Positions 49,880 to 61,735 are shown, numbered from the stretch's first letter. The stretch is 64,000 bases of DNA from Trematomus loennbergii (GCA_012861695.1 JAAOOA010000339.1:132501-196500); one strand, 5' to 3'. A program made the numbers and translations. Notes: generated from the letters alone by a model not told the origin.

Positions 49880-51010
49880 TTCTATTCATTTTCTGAGTCA
49901 CAGCTGCTGACACTGCTCTCAAGTGTGGCAGAGTGTATCCTTCTGCATTTGGTTGCCAGTCCTTGGCAACGGCACCCTATGTAGCATGGAACTGCATTCT
50001 TTGCACAGGAACAGTTTTTCTGACAGCCCTTGAGACATCCACATGAGATTGTCTTGTTCATTGACACAGGCCAAGCTGGCTTTGTAGATGGTACCGGAAC
50101 TACATGTCCATTGTCCAGAGACCATCCAAATTCTGTGCATGGGGGGATTTCTGGCTTGGCGATGTGTGCGTTCTTGTCAATGATGGTTTGCCGCAGCTCT
50201 TTTCAGGTGCAGCAGAAATGCAAGCTCCTAGTAGCTTTAGGAGCGTTGATTTGTTGTTCAGGAACTTGTATGCTCTCAGTTTGCCCAGATCAGAACCCTC
50301 AAAGTGATCAGCTTTGGATGTATACACAGTGATGGTGAGGTCTCGTGCCTGTTATGGCATCGGCAGGGTTCTCACCAAACTCTTCAAGTGCAGGTATGTC
50401 CAGACTCATGCTGCTCTTGAACCATGCCTTCTTGCCAGTGAAATATGGATGACTAGTGGTATCTCTACCACTCAGACTGTGGATGAAGGGCATGGCACAA
50501 CACTGTGTGAAGGTCCCAGCGCCACAACCATTTTATGTATAGGCAGGTATGCATTCTGGCCTGTTCTCACCCACAGCTCTGTTAGATCGCTGAGGTGCGT
50601 TGCACCATAGTACAGGCATGTGGTAATGAGTGCAGTGTTTGCGAACAAAGCAAACCTGCTGAGCTTCATTTGTGAGAAGTGGTGTGAGGATGAACAACTT
50701 GAACCTGGTCTTGGCCCCACTCATCTCTACTTGGGTGGTGGATTCAAGGAAGAGACGAAGAGTGTGGTGCTCACAGCAGGGTCTGTTATGGATGTTCCTG
50801 CTCTTGAATCAACACAGCAGGAGGCTGACACTAGGATCTTCCACCACACTCTCTACAGTGTCCAGAATGAGGAAGTTGACAGAGTTATCATAGATGACAC
50901 CGACATCATTACCACATGCCTGTACTATGGTGCAACGCACCTCAGCGATCTAACAGAGCTGTGGAGTGGATCTGACTTTAATTACATTGACTCGAGTGTT
51001 TCGTCAACTT
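49880..51010. pseudogene. Broken gene for a nuclease-like protein with C-terminal CXC cysteine cluster
   Basis: Minus strand, from about 50,630 down to 49,882: HLSDLTELWVRTGQNAYLP, IHSLSGRDTTSHPYFTGKKA, a linker with LLGACISAAPEK, NGHVVPVPSTKPAWPVSMNK, then CGCLKGCQKNCSCAKNAVPC YIGCRCQG. I know this arrangement, with HxLSGCDTTS...GKK and a CXC tail, from a repetitive family of uncharacterised fish and invertebrate proteins with XPG/PIN-like features. The expected upstream part (STQQEADTRIFHH, IDDTDIITTC) lies on the opposite, plus strand at 50,640-50,965. About 53 bp (coding THLSDLTEL) are present in both orientations. The usual Cys of SGCDTTS is Arg. Function unknown; the gene is inverted and frameshifted. 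Confidence 0.65.
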
Positions 51011-51626
51011 AATGTGTTGCATAAAATAATACTTCTGCATACAGAATGTGACACTGTGAGTGTTGCACGCCAGATACGGCTCAAGAAGCTGACTCAAATA
51101 AGGAAAATATATGATACATTATGATGTGATATGATATGAATGATAATGGGACACATCGACGTCTGCACTCACAGTGCCGCGGACTGTACTTAATGTTACT
51201 CTGATCCGGTTACTTATGTCGTGGCAGATATTTAAGTAAGCTTTCTTAACGCTAATGTTATAATAGTCAGATTGCTCTGAAGATGGGAGGGGATATTCTA
51301 TTAATTTTCACGTTCACACAGTCAGTTGATTTTGGCCGGCCGTCTTTCCTGCAACGGCAGTTTTTCTGTATTTCCTCTATCCTGTAATATGACTTGATCG
51401 CTTTAAAACTCCGCACACGGAGCTCTGATTGTCAGCAGGCAGTGCTTTCACTGAGTTGATCTCTTAGCCTGCCACCTAACCTGCTCCGGAGCAGGTTTGC
51501 CGCTCAGCATAAGTTACCATGGAATCTAGCCTGCTAAAAAGAGAACCAGCGTCGTAGGACCGGAAAGCCCGAGATTTCCCTGAAGTTAGCCGGCTAAGCG
51601 AAAATCCAGCTTCGTAGTACAGGCCT

Positions 51627-51900
51627 CACATCACAGCAAAAGCACCGTTGAAATGTAAACAAATCCCACTGTCCCTGAAACAGAGAGTGCAGATTTAAAT
51701 ACTTTTATGATTGACCTTCAAACTAGTGCAACTTAATACACCTTGCTACAAGCCAAGGTACAGTATACAGACAATATTCAAGTATTTAAACAAATAAATC
51801 TCATTTTCTTCAGTCTCCATCTTTAAAGGTGTTGAGGTATATGAAAATGTAATACCATACGGTGCAAAGTTCACGGTATTCGGTATGAAACTATTTACCG
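51627..51900 (+). repeat. Right remainder of module copy beside the large element
   Basis: CACATCACAGCAAAAGCACC through ATACCATACGGTGCAAAG matches 53,325 onward and 37,765-38,510, and preserves the unoccupied TTAA site for MITE copy 2. Confidence 0.8.
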
Positions 51901-52229
51901 CCCAGCACTAGTTTCCACCACTGGCTTTTATGTCAATACTTTAATTCCCAGTGATTCATCGTTAAATAAAATGATGTTTTAAGTATAAAACGTGTCTCCT
52001 TTGAGGCTGAAGTGGTTGTTTATGACATGATGTATTTTCTCCAGCAGAGGGCAGTCCGAGTTTAATAAAAAACACAATCAAGTCAGAACTGGTTTCTCCT
52101 CAAAGTGAGTAAAACATAGAAAACAAGGATGAAGACATGTAGGTGAGAACTGTTTTATTTAATTATATTAAACTTGCACTTTTATCTTTTAAGGACAGCC
52201 TTCTGTTAAACACCTTTCTTCATGACAGA

Positions 52230-53457
52230 GGCAGATTTCAAGTTTAAAAAAAATTACGGAAGGCGTTTTGATTGTGCTGAATTTTCTTAATTTTTGCACT
52301 GAGAAAAAAAAAAGCCTTGACCATAAAAAAAAACCCCCACTGCGTTAAGTTTTAAAAAGACTCATGGTAGTGAGTGCACACACGCACACTAAGGCCTTAA
52401 ATGCAGCAGCTGAATTCTGGGTAGGGATTTCTCATTTTTCTGGACATGCATTGATTTTTACGTTTCTCTCTATCAGTGTTTTGTTTGTGTTGAAGGTAAA
52501 GGGGGGTGGTGGGGAAGTCTTATTACTGAAGTTAGGGGACGTTTACCCCCGCCCCTCGCAGGCTGTGCTTTCGGCTCACACTGCTGGGAAGTGAGAGGAA
52601 TGTGTTGTTGTTGGGAATCACGGATTAAGAAGAATACAAATAATGATCGCACTTATAATAAAAAAAAATAAAAAACAACAGCAAAGGAAATCCAAAAAAA
52701 AATTCTCAATTATTTTGTAATGTCTGTCTTTCTGCACCTCTGGAATCATTGTTGTGACATGTTGGTATTATTGCAATTAAAGAGGCTTTCTAAACTGCTA
52801 CCTTGCTGTGTCTTTGTTATTATTTCATACTGATGTAGGACCAGTGCTGTATTTATAATCATACTTAAGTAAGAGTACAACATTATTAGCATAAAAGTAT
52901 ATTTAAAGTACAAAATAACATTATTATTATTATTAGTAAGAGCAATGGCTCATTTCATAACCATGTATGAAATGACTGGATTATAATTATTAATGTGTTC
53001 ATCACAGCTGGTAAAGGTGGAGCTAATGTTAATTATTTGACATGCTGCTGGATATCTTGACCTATAATTATATGTACCGGTTATTTCTATTTTGTATTAG
53101 TTAATAATCTGAATCTGTAGAAAGCTGTCAAAGGTAGTGGAGTCGAAGTAGGAAGTAGCATAACATGGAAATACTCAAAGTACAAGTACCTCAATGTTGT
53201 AGCGTATTTATACTCTTTACTGTAGTAAATACACCTGGATAGTTTTGGTGGCCCTCATGAGTCTAATGTGGGGAAGGGATCAGAAAGCAACATGTAAACC
53301 ATATTATTGTGCAAACTTTTAATTCCACATCACAACATAAGCACCGTTTGAAAATGTAAACAAATCCAACCGTCCCTGAAACAGAAAGTGCAGATTGAAA
53401 TACTTTTATGATTGACCTTCAAACTAGTGCAACTTAATACACCTTGCTACATAAGCC
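52230..53457 (+). repeat. Myosin 3' UTR/downstream module, copy 3 (most complete)
   Basis: It matches 29,872-30,745 and continues with the second half of module M (TTAGTTAATAATCTGAATCT to CTTGCTACATAAGCCAA). A 76-codon open frame at 52,364 is UTR-derived and not taken as a gene. Confidence 0.85.
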
Positions 53458-53819
53458 AAACGGTTTGATCACAATTGATGTAAACACATATTTCCAAGGC
53501 ACTTCTTTATAATGATTGGGATGAACAGGTTTGAAATCATTCCAGTGTATACTATAGGGCAGTAACCAAAGATGTCCTTTAAAACTGGAGAGATACAAAA
53601 ATATGCATAAATAAATGTTAAATAAGATATGAACAACAAAAATAAAACGAGTTACATTTATTTGTTAGTGGCTATGGTAGGTGATTGGTTATGTTCACAT
53701 ACTTATTTGATTATTAAAATGTAAACCGATCTTTTTCATATGGGTGTTTTAGAGTTGTACCCCCATAGATCTAGTAGTAATTATGCTCAAAGATAGATAG
53801 TATTTTATTCAGGGTTCTT

Positions 53820-55206
53820 ACACCTTTTCCAAAGTCAAATTCAAGCACTTTTCAAGCATTTTCAAGGTGCATTTTCAAGCTTTTCAAGCATCTTACAGCT
53901 GTTGTAAATTACATATTTATATACACATACTTATACTCAAATGATTATTTCCCTACCTCACATTAAATCAGATGTTCTTTATGCTATAAACAACCAAATG
54001 TGTGTTTCATAATAGCATTCTACATGAGGATGAAACATTTTTAGAAAAGAAACTAAGTTTAATATTTCAAAATGAGACCCATCTGTACGTAGGCTGGGCA
54101 TCCCATATAACCTGGCTGAGCCAATATAAAACAATCAGCCAAATAACTTTTCAATATATTATTGATTACTATTTTTGAGGTACTTTTAGGTTGGCAGTAA
54201 ACATAAGTCAGAGGTAAATGGTTTACTTGTACTCCACTACATGTATTGAATACCTTTAGTTACTTCACAGATGTGGATGAATGATGTGAAATATAATCAA
54301 GTCTTAAATCAGACTTTAGTTCCACCTGGAGTAAATTCACAAGCTACTCTGTAGTATACAAAGTCATTCAAACTAGCTGCACCTTTACCAGCTTTGAGAA
54401 CACTTTCATGATCAATCATTATAAAACATATCATATACAATTATTAGGGATGCTCCGATCGCCAATTTTGGGGCCGATCGCCGGAATCAGCTTGTTCCAG
54501 AGGTAGATAAAATAGCTAAGTGTGTTAGGTCTAACTCTTAATGTGTGTTTCTGCTCCGCTCACCGGTCCGTCACAGCGGGTGGAGCTGCAGGATTTCTGC
54601 TTCACACACACGTTGCATACCGCTATTTTATTGTCACTTTCGGACACTTAAAATACTGCCAGACTAGTGAAGCCATTTTGGCGAGCTTGTTTTGCCGCGC
54701 ACAGAGAAAAGTGTCATGTTTTTACATGCAACGATAGCCTAATCTAAAATGTTCTACTACAGCGTACCTTTCGTGTGGTGTGTGGCTCGTCAGCGCAGAC
54801 TCTCGCATCGTTATTGTTGCACACTTTGCAGGAGGCTACTCTTGGGCTTCGCTTGACCCTCGTCTTAGCCATGGCTTGTATTTGTCTTCTGCTAGCCAAC
54901 GCTCGTTGAAACGGCAACCTCCTGGCATACTGTCATCTATCACTCTCATCAGAATGCCCAGGTCACACACGTAACAAAAACACTTGCCGGTCACGCGCAT
55001 TGCGCGGGAAGGCCGGAGCGGAGCTGTTTTATATAAAAGCGAAGCAATTAAGCGCGCTCCGACTTCTTTCTTTTCTTTTAATCTAAAAAGCGAAGTACTT
55101 TATCCCAAATTCAAGCACCATTCCCAAATTCAAGCACTTTTCAAACCTTGAAAACACCTCGTACAATTTCAAGCATTTTCAAGGATATGCACCCGTACGC
55201 ACCCTG
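53820..55206. mobile_element. CAGGGTTCTTAC-TIR element, larger relative (1.39 kb)
   Basis: CAGGGTTCTTACACC at 53,820 and, inverted, CAGGGTGCGTACGGG at 55,206. The subterminal CAAGCACTTTTCAAGC motifs face each other. The flanks TTTATT and TTTCTT fit a 6-bp duplication with one change, since the host LINE-tail sequence reads TTTATTGATC uninterrupted at 33,354. Inside, GGGATGCTCCGATCG at 54,449 is another hAT-type end. Confidence 0.7.
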
Positions 55207-55387
55207 TTTCTTGATCACAAAATATACAAGAATAGAAAGAAAAATAAAATAAAATAGAAAATATACTGCAGATATTATATATGACATTATGGAATTTGGA
55301 GTATAAATATTTAACAGATTATATGAGTAAAATGTACAATTTGTGTATTCCTTGGATACTCTATTGATCTTTATCTTTTAAACGAGC

Positions 55388-56188
55388 CTAGGATACATAG
55401 GCAGGCTGAGGGGACACAGGTGCAGACAATCAGGGCGGGGTCGACAATCACAGTGGAGGGAAAACAAGTCAGAAGTGAGGTGATCTGCAACAAGAAGGAA
55501 AGGTTACTACAAAATAAAACAGGATACAAGACTGAACTAAAATACATGAACTTAACAGATTTTACAAGACACAACAGTTTCAACTACTTTTACTTCACTT
55601 TTACGTAGGGCTGTGCAATTAATCGTATTTTAATCGCAATTACGATTTTGGCCTGTCACAATTACGAAAACAACATAATCGAAAAAAACTATTATTTAGC
55701 TTTGCTAGGTTGTGACAGTGCACTGCAACACATTTGATCTAATTTATTTTGGTCTAATTTATTTGTATTTATCATATTTATATATGTTTAGTAGCTTGTG
55801 GAAGTGCGCTCCAAAATATTTGTTGATCTTGTTTATTGGTATTTATTATTTTGATATTATTTATTTAAATGTATCATTTATTTTTGTATTGGTTTTTCAG
55901 TTGAATTATACGTTCAGGGTAATCAACAGTTAAAAATATACTGTTCAAATTATTATTTGTATTTGTTTTAAAGTTCAATAAATTGATGTTTTCAAAGTCA
56001 ATGAATAATCGTATTTAATAATCGTGATATCAATTATTGACCCAAATAATCGTGATTATGATTTTTGCCATAATCGCACAGCCCTACTTTTAATTGAGCA
56101 TGTACAATGACGTCACCACAGACATGCTTTTTCAGACAATGTTCTCATATGACTCTCCCCAAACTATTCTTTAAGTTCAGTATCGCAT
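55388..56188 (-). repeat. Duplicated 3' flank of the TNFR-like gene, copy B
   Basis: It matches 43,795-44,105 and is interrupted by the 481-bp insertion. The sequence CACCTGTGTCCCCTCAGCCT on the minus strand is a dispersed fish motif. Confidence 0.75.
55606..56086. mobile_element. hAT-type MITE, 481 bp, TIR TAGGGCTGTGC
   Basis: TAGGGCTGTGCAATTAATCG and, inverted, TAGGGCTGTGCGATTATGGC bound the element. The flanks CTTTTACG and CTTTTAAT each differ by one base from CTTTTACT, which is single and uninterrupted at about 44,010 in copy A. Confidence 0.88.
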
Positions 56189-57306
56189 TACTTTGAATCC
56201 AGTGACCTACTTGTTACTGCAGGTTGAGGATTCACGTGCAGCTTGCAGATCACAGCGGTCAGTACGAGCAATCCAATCATGATGAGGACCACACCTAAAA
56301 AAGCAAGTGAAAGGTTACTTCATTTTTAGCTTTTCTGAGGTTGTGTTAGATAAAAAGATAGCAACAAATAGTTTACCTGCACCAGTGTAGGTGCCTGAAT
56401 CTGAGGGATGGAGAGGGGGCCCTTTGTCCCTTGTGTGTCCTGGAGCAGCTGTGGTGCAGGTGGTGCTGATTCGGGAAGTGGTGGTCTTGGTGGTAGTGGC
56501 AGGATGCGACTTCGAAGCTTTGTCCCTCCCATTTGAATGGTGGGATGTTAATCTTGTGAGTAGAACAACTGTTTTGTGTGATGTGGTGGGTGTACTGTCC
56601 AAATGACATATGACATCTGAGGTCTTGTCTCCAGCAAACTTCACTCCTGATTTACATCTAGAATGAAGGATACATTATGCAGCTGTCAACATCAATGTAG
56701 TTAACATTACTTATTTTTAAATAAAATGCGTGTACAGATTTGAAACATTTTAATACACGTACTCTTTCCATTTGTGACACTGTGAGTTGATACTTGAGCT
56801 GAAAAATCCCTCTTCACATTGTGGTTGCTCTGGAGAAATAATACATAAAAACATATCAAATATATTGGGTTTCTTTAGATTTGGAATGCAGTGTTGGATG
56901 AAATGTACCTCCAGGTTTTAGTCCAAATCCCTTGTTACATTTGCAACTGGAATTATCAATTCATCAATTTATTGCAAAGTTGCTATTCCAACCTAATTTT
57001 CACATTATTGTTTAGTTTTTTGTAAAATACATCACACCCAATCCTCTACACTTACTGTGATCACCCTGTATACAAGCTTTGCAGTATTGGGAGGGATTCT
57101 CTATCGGCTGATAGATGCCATCCGGGCCGCTTTCACACCACTCCTCACGGGCGGGAGGGCTGCCAACAGATACTTTGTAACCTTTGAGTATTTCAAAAGC
57201 ACACAAGGAGAAAGTAGTAAGAAAAAACCATTAGTATATTCTATGGCATTATGCACAGTTTAGTAAGAAAGTCACACTTTACCTTTAGGGCAAATCTTCT
57301 TGGCAT
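56188..57306 (-). pseudogene. TNF-receptor-superfamily gene, copy B (TNFRSF14/CD40-like), with in-frame stops
   Basis: Minus-strand exons with compatible phases: 57,306-57,283 (AKKICPK), 57,181-57,056 (YKVSVGSPPAREEWCES...DGIYQPIENPSQYCKAC), 56,992-56,909 (ending IDNSSCKCNKGFGLKPG), 56,829-56,763 (QPQCEEGFFSSSINSQCHKW), 56,657-56,377 (CKSGVKFAGDKTSDVIC, then a Thr/Ser-rich stalk), 56,294-56,188 (VVLIMIGLLVLTAVICKLHV, a membrane helix, then a 14-residue tail). This is the plan of a type I TNF receptor with cysteine-rich domains, stalk and membrane segment. The 56,992 exon has two consecutive TGA codons where the second domain should be, shared with copy A, and one domain-1 cysteine is Gly (ESGPD). 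It is probably a pseudogene or a damaged member of a tandem family. Confidence 0.7.
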
Positions 57307-57429
57307 CTAAATAAAAAATGAGTTCATAAAAAGTTAAAGTGAATATGAGCAGTTTGTGTGAGACAGACTACAGAGACATCATCATCACCGTATATTATAT
57401 AGACGTGAACAAAAAAAACACTTTTCTTT

Positions 57430-58200
57430 TTTGAGACAGTGACATGACTCACATTACACTCTCTTATTAATTGATCCAAAACTTAATTGTTTTCTTAAAC
57501 TGAAAACATTTAGGTTTGATTACATAAATATGAATGGATACACACATACTGTAAGCTGAAAACGTTAGTTATGTCTTTTTTATGACCTAATACTTTACAT
57601 GAGAATTTTTTTTTAAAACATGGAAATAATAAGAATAATAAGTTACAGTATGCAAGTTAGCATGCATGCATTATTCATTCTAAGTGTTTTAAGATTTTAA
57701 ATCAATAAAAAGTCTAAAACCAAAATATTTAATATTGCAGCATAAAGCAATTAGACCTTGAGTTAAGTTTTTTTTTTCACAAGTGTTTGTCTCGACATGG
57801 GAGGACTTTTACTCCGGCTGCTACTTGAAGGAGATTTAGCGTCACTAGAAATAGTTAACAGGAATCTTTCTCTTGAGAAAAGTTCTGCTCTGCCAGGAGA
57901 TGGGCAGGCAACAGTTTGCATCAATGTTTATTGAGTTATGACAACTTCTAATGAAATTGTGCCGCCCGCCTCCTCCCCATCCACCTCCTCATCATCCACC
58001 TCCTCCCCTGCACCTCCTTTCATCATATCCAGTGCCAGGAGAGCTAATCCAAAAACCTCATCCCACCTCCTCTTCATCCCATCTCCTCATCAAATCCAGA
58101 TCTTCATCATCATCACCGGTGTCTAGACCCGGGGGGTTCCATATGCTCACGGCTGCATTTCCCCCTTTAGATATACGATTTCAGGATCGGGGTCTAATCG
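57430..58200. other. Intergenic DNA, low complexity
   Basis: AT-rich DNA followed by a CCTCCTC-rich stretch (57,962-58,090) coding nothing recognisable. It then enters a fragment with CCCGGGGGGTTCC. Confidence 0.45.
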
Positions 58201-58219
58201 CCAAATACTTAACATTCAT

Positions 58220-58317
58220 CACTATCCCTTAACCCCATGACTATTCACTCAGAGGTTAAGGAATAGACGATAGAGTTAAACGTTAGGAGCTGATTTTTGG
58301 ATTATCCGACCGCAACC
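58220..58317. mobile_element. GGTTGCGG-TIR element, copy 4 (right end only)
   Basis: CACTATCCCTTAACCCCATG through TTATCCGACCGCAACC matches the right ~100 bp of copies 2 and 3. Confidence 0.75.
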
Positions 58318-58894
58318 ACGGCCATTAAATAGAAAAATACTCTGAGCATGCGCAGTGTAGTTTTTACAGTCACAATTCGCTTAGTGAGATGGATGATCGG
58401 GTTTTGTCCCACATGGCTCAAAACGGCTCAATAGGCACACACTGTAGACACTAATTAGAAGAACACAGACTAAAACAGCAATGTACAGACGAATCTGATG
58501 ATTAAACATGACCTTAAAATATATTTGATATATATTTTTTTTTTGCATTTCTTTGCATTTTTTTGCATTTTTTTGTAATCATTATTTGTAATACTTTCTG
58601 CTGGCACTAGGTGGGGCTGTGCCACTGCTCCCACTCTCCTCATGATGGAAAAACACACAGTGCTTCTGATAGACTGGGTATTCAAGTCCAACGCACATTA
58701 TCTAAGGAAAATAACACCACGCTGTTATTATTTGACTGCATCGTTCACTGAATAAAGTTTTGGATCATTGTGGACAATACAATTGGGTCATCTAAATGAA
58801 CTAGATCTTTGCGGCTTTAAAAAGGATCTCATTACAGAATTACCTTTTTAGTTTAGTTAAAACATTTCAGTCATAACGGCGAAGAGAAGCTTAC

Positions 58895-59063
58895 ATTTGC
58901 TCAGAAGTCTGGGGTTGTCTTTAGATCCAAGAGTCGGTGAATTAGAAACGAGTTTAAAATCCCCAGCAAGCAAGATGAAGAATATAACAAACTGAATCAT
59001 ATTGGGTCTGACAGTCAACATGTCTCTTCTTTCGGCAGGGCTCAACTGTTCTGACTGTCTCAA
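58895..59063 (-). CDS. Candidate first exon encoding a signal peptide
   Basis: On the minus strand, starts at 59,063 or more likely 59,021 give MLTVRPNMIQFVIFFILLAG DFKLVSNS..., a good hydrophobic signal sequence, ending AGCAAAT before the donor GTAAGC at 58,894. The phase-1 donor fits the 24-nt exon at 57,306 of the TNFR-like copy B (giving SKYAKKICPK), so it may be that gene's first exon, 1.6 kb upstream. The alternative is an unrelated orphan exon. An upstream CCGCCC box lies near 59,105. Confidence 0.45.
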
Positions 59064-59478
59064 TCCCTCTGCTGTGATTGAAACTGACCCAGACAGAGCA
59101 GTGGGCGGAGCAAGCGATATTTGTTTAACTAGATGAATTTTACCAGCGGCATATAGATATAATTCTATATTCTATATAATTCTATTATACGGCTCTGAGT
59201 TTTACAACCGTAGGTGAGGCTGTAACACCAGAGTATCCTTGTTAATTACACAACATTGATTGTTTAAATTGTGTGCAATACTTTTGTATTTTTCCCCTTC
59301 GATTCGGAGAAACAAATATTTTTTCTGAGTTTAGGATGGCAGAAGACACTACACTACCCAGAATCCTCAGCTATCGTCTGGGACTACACCATGTGCTTTG
59401 CTTGACAAACCCCGTGATTGGAGTGGCAGTGCGCGAAGTTTACACGTCACCGAGCGTCAAACAGCAGTTTGAAATGGA

Positions 59479-60062
59479 GGCCCAATCTCAAACCAGTCCC
59501 TCGACCCTACCCCTCCGTGACGGAGTGAACTCCGTCTGTAGCCACACTCGCAGCTCAACGAGGCTCCCTCCTGTCAGATGGAGGGAGTAGATACAGCGGC
59601 AAGCTTTGGGACAAACTCCCCTCTCTCCGGCAGAAACAGGAAATGCCGTAATTGTAACAACGGTTTCAAATCAGCATCTCTTAGACAAAAAATGTAAATT
59701 AAGAACTCAAATAAAACTCCAAACATCTTTCATTGTATTACTTTTTTGTAAAGCTCTTTTAGTTTTAAACCTGATGTTTATAAGCTTCTTAGTTTTTGCA
59801 ACAGTCTGTAAATATACACAACTTTATAATAAAATGCACACATTTACCTTTTTCTAGACTAAACACAGGTATGATCCTAATTAAAAAATATGAGGTTATC
59901 ATGAGGTTGTTAACATCACAGTTTATCAGTGGATGTTTGCTGGAAATGTTTGTACACAGCGTGTTTCCTGACGGACACACACAGCGTGACTCCGGTCAGG
60001 TAGAGACCGGTCTCAAGTCAGCACCAAATTCAGACTCGCTGTTTGAGGGCTTGATAGCCCAC
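59479..60062 (-). repeat. Inverted copy of the GACCGGTCTC...GGGATTGGGCC module
   Basis: GGCCCAATCTCAAACCAG at 59,479 through AGACCGGTCTCAAGTCAGCA and GGGCTTGATAGCCC at 60,047. It is the reverse complement of the sequence in modules at 34.6, 36.6 and 43.1 kb. Confidence 0.8.
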
Positions 60063-60202
60063 TTCTATGGAATGCCATTTAAGCCAAAATTAAATAAATA
60101 AATAAATACATAAATAATTAAATAAATACATATATATAAATATGCCTATGAAATAAATTCTGAAATAAATAAATGAGGCAATAAATATGTATACATGTAC
60201 AT

Positions 60203-60376
60203 TTAAATACACATTTATTTATTTCATGGGACTTTTATTTCATAATGACACATTTATTTATTTCAAGAGACTTTTATTTCATAATGAGACATTTATTTAT
60301 TTCAAGAGACTTTTATTTCATAATGACACATTTATTTATTTCAGGGGACTTTTTTTCATAATGACACATTTCCATT
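60203..60376. repeat. 39-bp tandem repeat, outer end of left foldback arm
   Basis: The unit CTTTTATTTCATAATGACAC followed by ATTTATTTATTTCAAGAGA is present about 4.5 times. Its complement forms 63,737-64,000 in about 6.5 units. Confidence 0.93.
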
Positions 60377-61186
60377 TCTTATATGCAAATGAACGGGGCG
60401 TGGTTAGCCCACAGATCCAGACCAAAGCAACAGCACCGCAACACTGACTCAATAGGCTTGTTTCACACTAAGCCTGATTTAGCTCTGGCTCTTCCTGTTT
60501 CAGCCGCAGCGGAGCCGGCTCTAAACACCGAACACCGGTTCTTAGCTGACCCCACTTGGCTGCCCGGCAAGAACCAAGAACCACGCTCACGTCGGAAGGG
60601 GGCGAGATTAACCTGAACCATAATAACAGTTTATGGCGAGTACGGAAAATGAAAGTTGTAACAAGCAGTAGTGCTGAGCAAAGTGACTAGAACGCAACCA
60701 CACACTTATAAACAAACACACTTTATAAAGTCAGGCAACACTAACCAGGCTTCGTGTGATTCTGTTTATTTGTATCTTACTTTGACCATCCGTTCGCTGT
60801 TATTGATCATTGTGGAGAGCAGGCAGAAGTTTTGTTTGTTATTATAGCAGCTATCGGATGGAATCAATACTTGGCTGCACAGGTTGTCATGTCCGACTAT
60901 CACAAGTAGAATCATAATGAAAAGGTAAAATGTGCCTGTAGAAAACGGCTTATGCCACAATAGGATAGCAACAAGTAGTCAAGATAGTCAATTTAGCTTC
61001 GGTTGCTGTTGCATAACTGCGGTCAACTCAGCCGTCTCTCGCGTTCGCTTGGTCAAATCAGCAGCTATTCATTTTTGAGTGCGCAATTAATAGCGCCTTT
61101 ACGGTAATCGCTGTACAAGAGTAAAATAATGCATGTTTTGTTCTGCTTTATTTGCAATACAAGTCATTTGTACCATAAGTTCTTAA

Positions 61187-61735
61187 TAAAACTGACACTG
61201 TTTGACTCAGTCCTAGTTTGACTGCTACAATAAAATGAAGTAGGCTACTTTTACTGTGTACTTTTTGGGTAATACTCTCTCAAAGTCCCCCCCTGAGAAC
61301 AACATCATGCCACTTCTGCTATATTGATGAGAGATAAAAATAATTTTTAGCCATAAGTTCTTAATAAAATTGGTAGTGTTGGACTCAGTACTTGTTAGAC
61401 TACTACCACAAATACAATGAAGTAGGCCTACTTTTATTGTGTACTTTTTGAGTAATACTCTGTCAAACTCCCTTCCCGAGTACAATAATGCATGTTTTTA
61501 GCTATCTTTGATGAGAGATAAAATGGTATTTTGCCAAAAGTTCTTAGTTAAATTGATAGCCTACTGTTGGACTCAGTACTACTTGGACTACTACCACAAG
61601 TACAATCAAGTACTTTTACTGTGTACTTTTTGAGTAATACTAGGTCAAACTCCTGTCCTGAGTACATTCTTTCATGTATTCTGCTATCTTTGATAAGAGA
61701 TAATATCTATATTTCAGGTATTTATTTAAATAAGA
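61187..61735. repeat. ~170-bp subrepeats of left foldback arm
   Basis: Each unit runs TTCTTAATAAAATTG, GTTGGACTCAGTACT, ACTACCACAAGTACAAT, TACTGTGTACTTTTTGAGTA, CTGCTATCTTTGATGAGAGA. Three units are visible. Confidence 0.85.

Larger units (their letters stand above)
47468..51626. mobile_element. Large DNA element with ~400-bp terminal inverted repeats
   Basis: GAGGCCTGTACTACGAAGC at 47,468 is inverted at 51,626, and the similarity continues for about 400 bp on each side (GCCGGCT, CCATGGTAACTTATGCTGAG, GAGATCAACTCAGTGAAAGC, TTAGCGTTAAGAAAGCTTAC). The left arm is split by a TTAA MITE (47,860-48,834). Between the arms lies a broken gene (49,880-51,010). The ends resemble a family of fish DNA transposons whose short relatives may be the TTCGTAGTACAGGCCTC pieces at 35,165 and 37,216. 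Superfamily not settled. Confidence 0.8.

Noticed and set aside
56909..56992. In-frame TGA read as selenocysteine
   Set aside because: Two TGA codons are adjacent, I see no SECIS-like structure downstream, and other damage exists in both gene copies.
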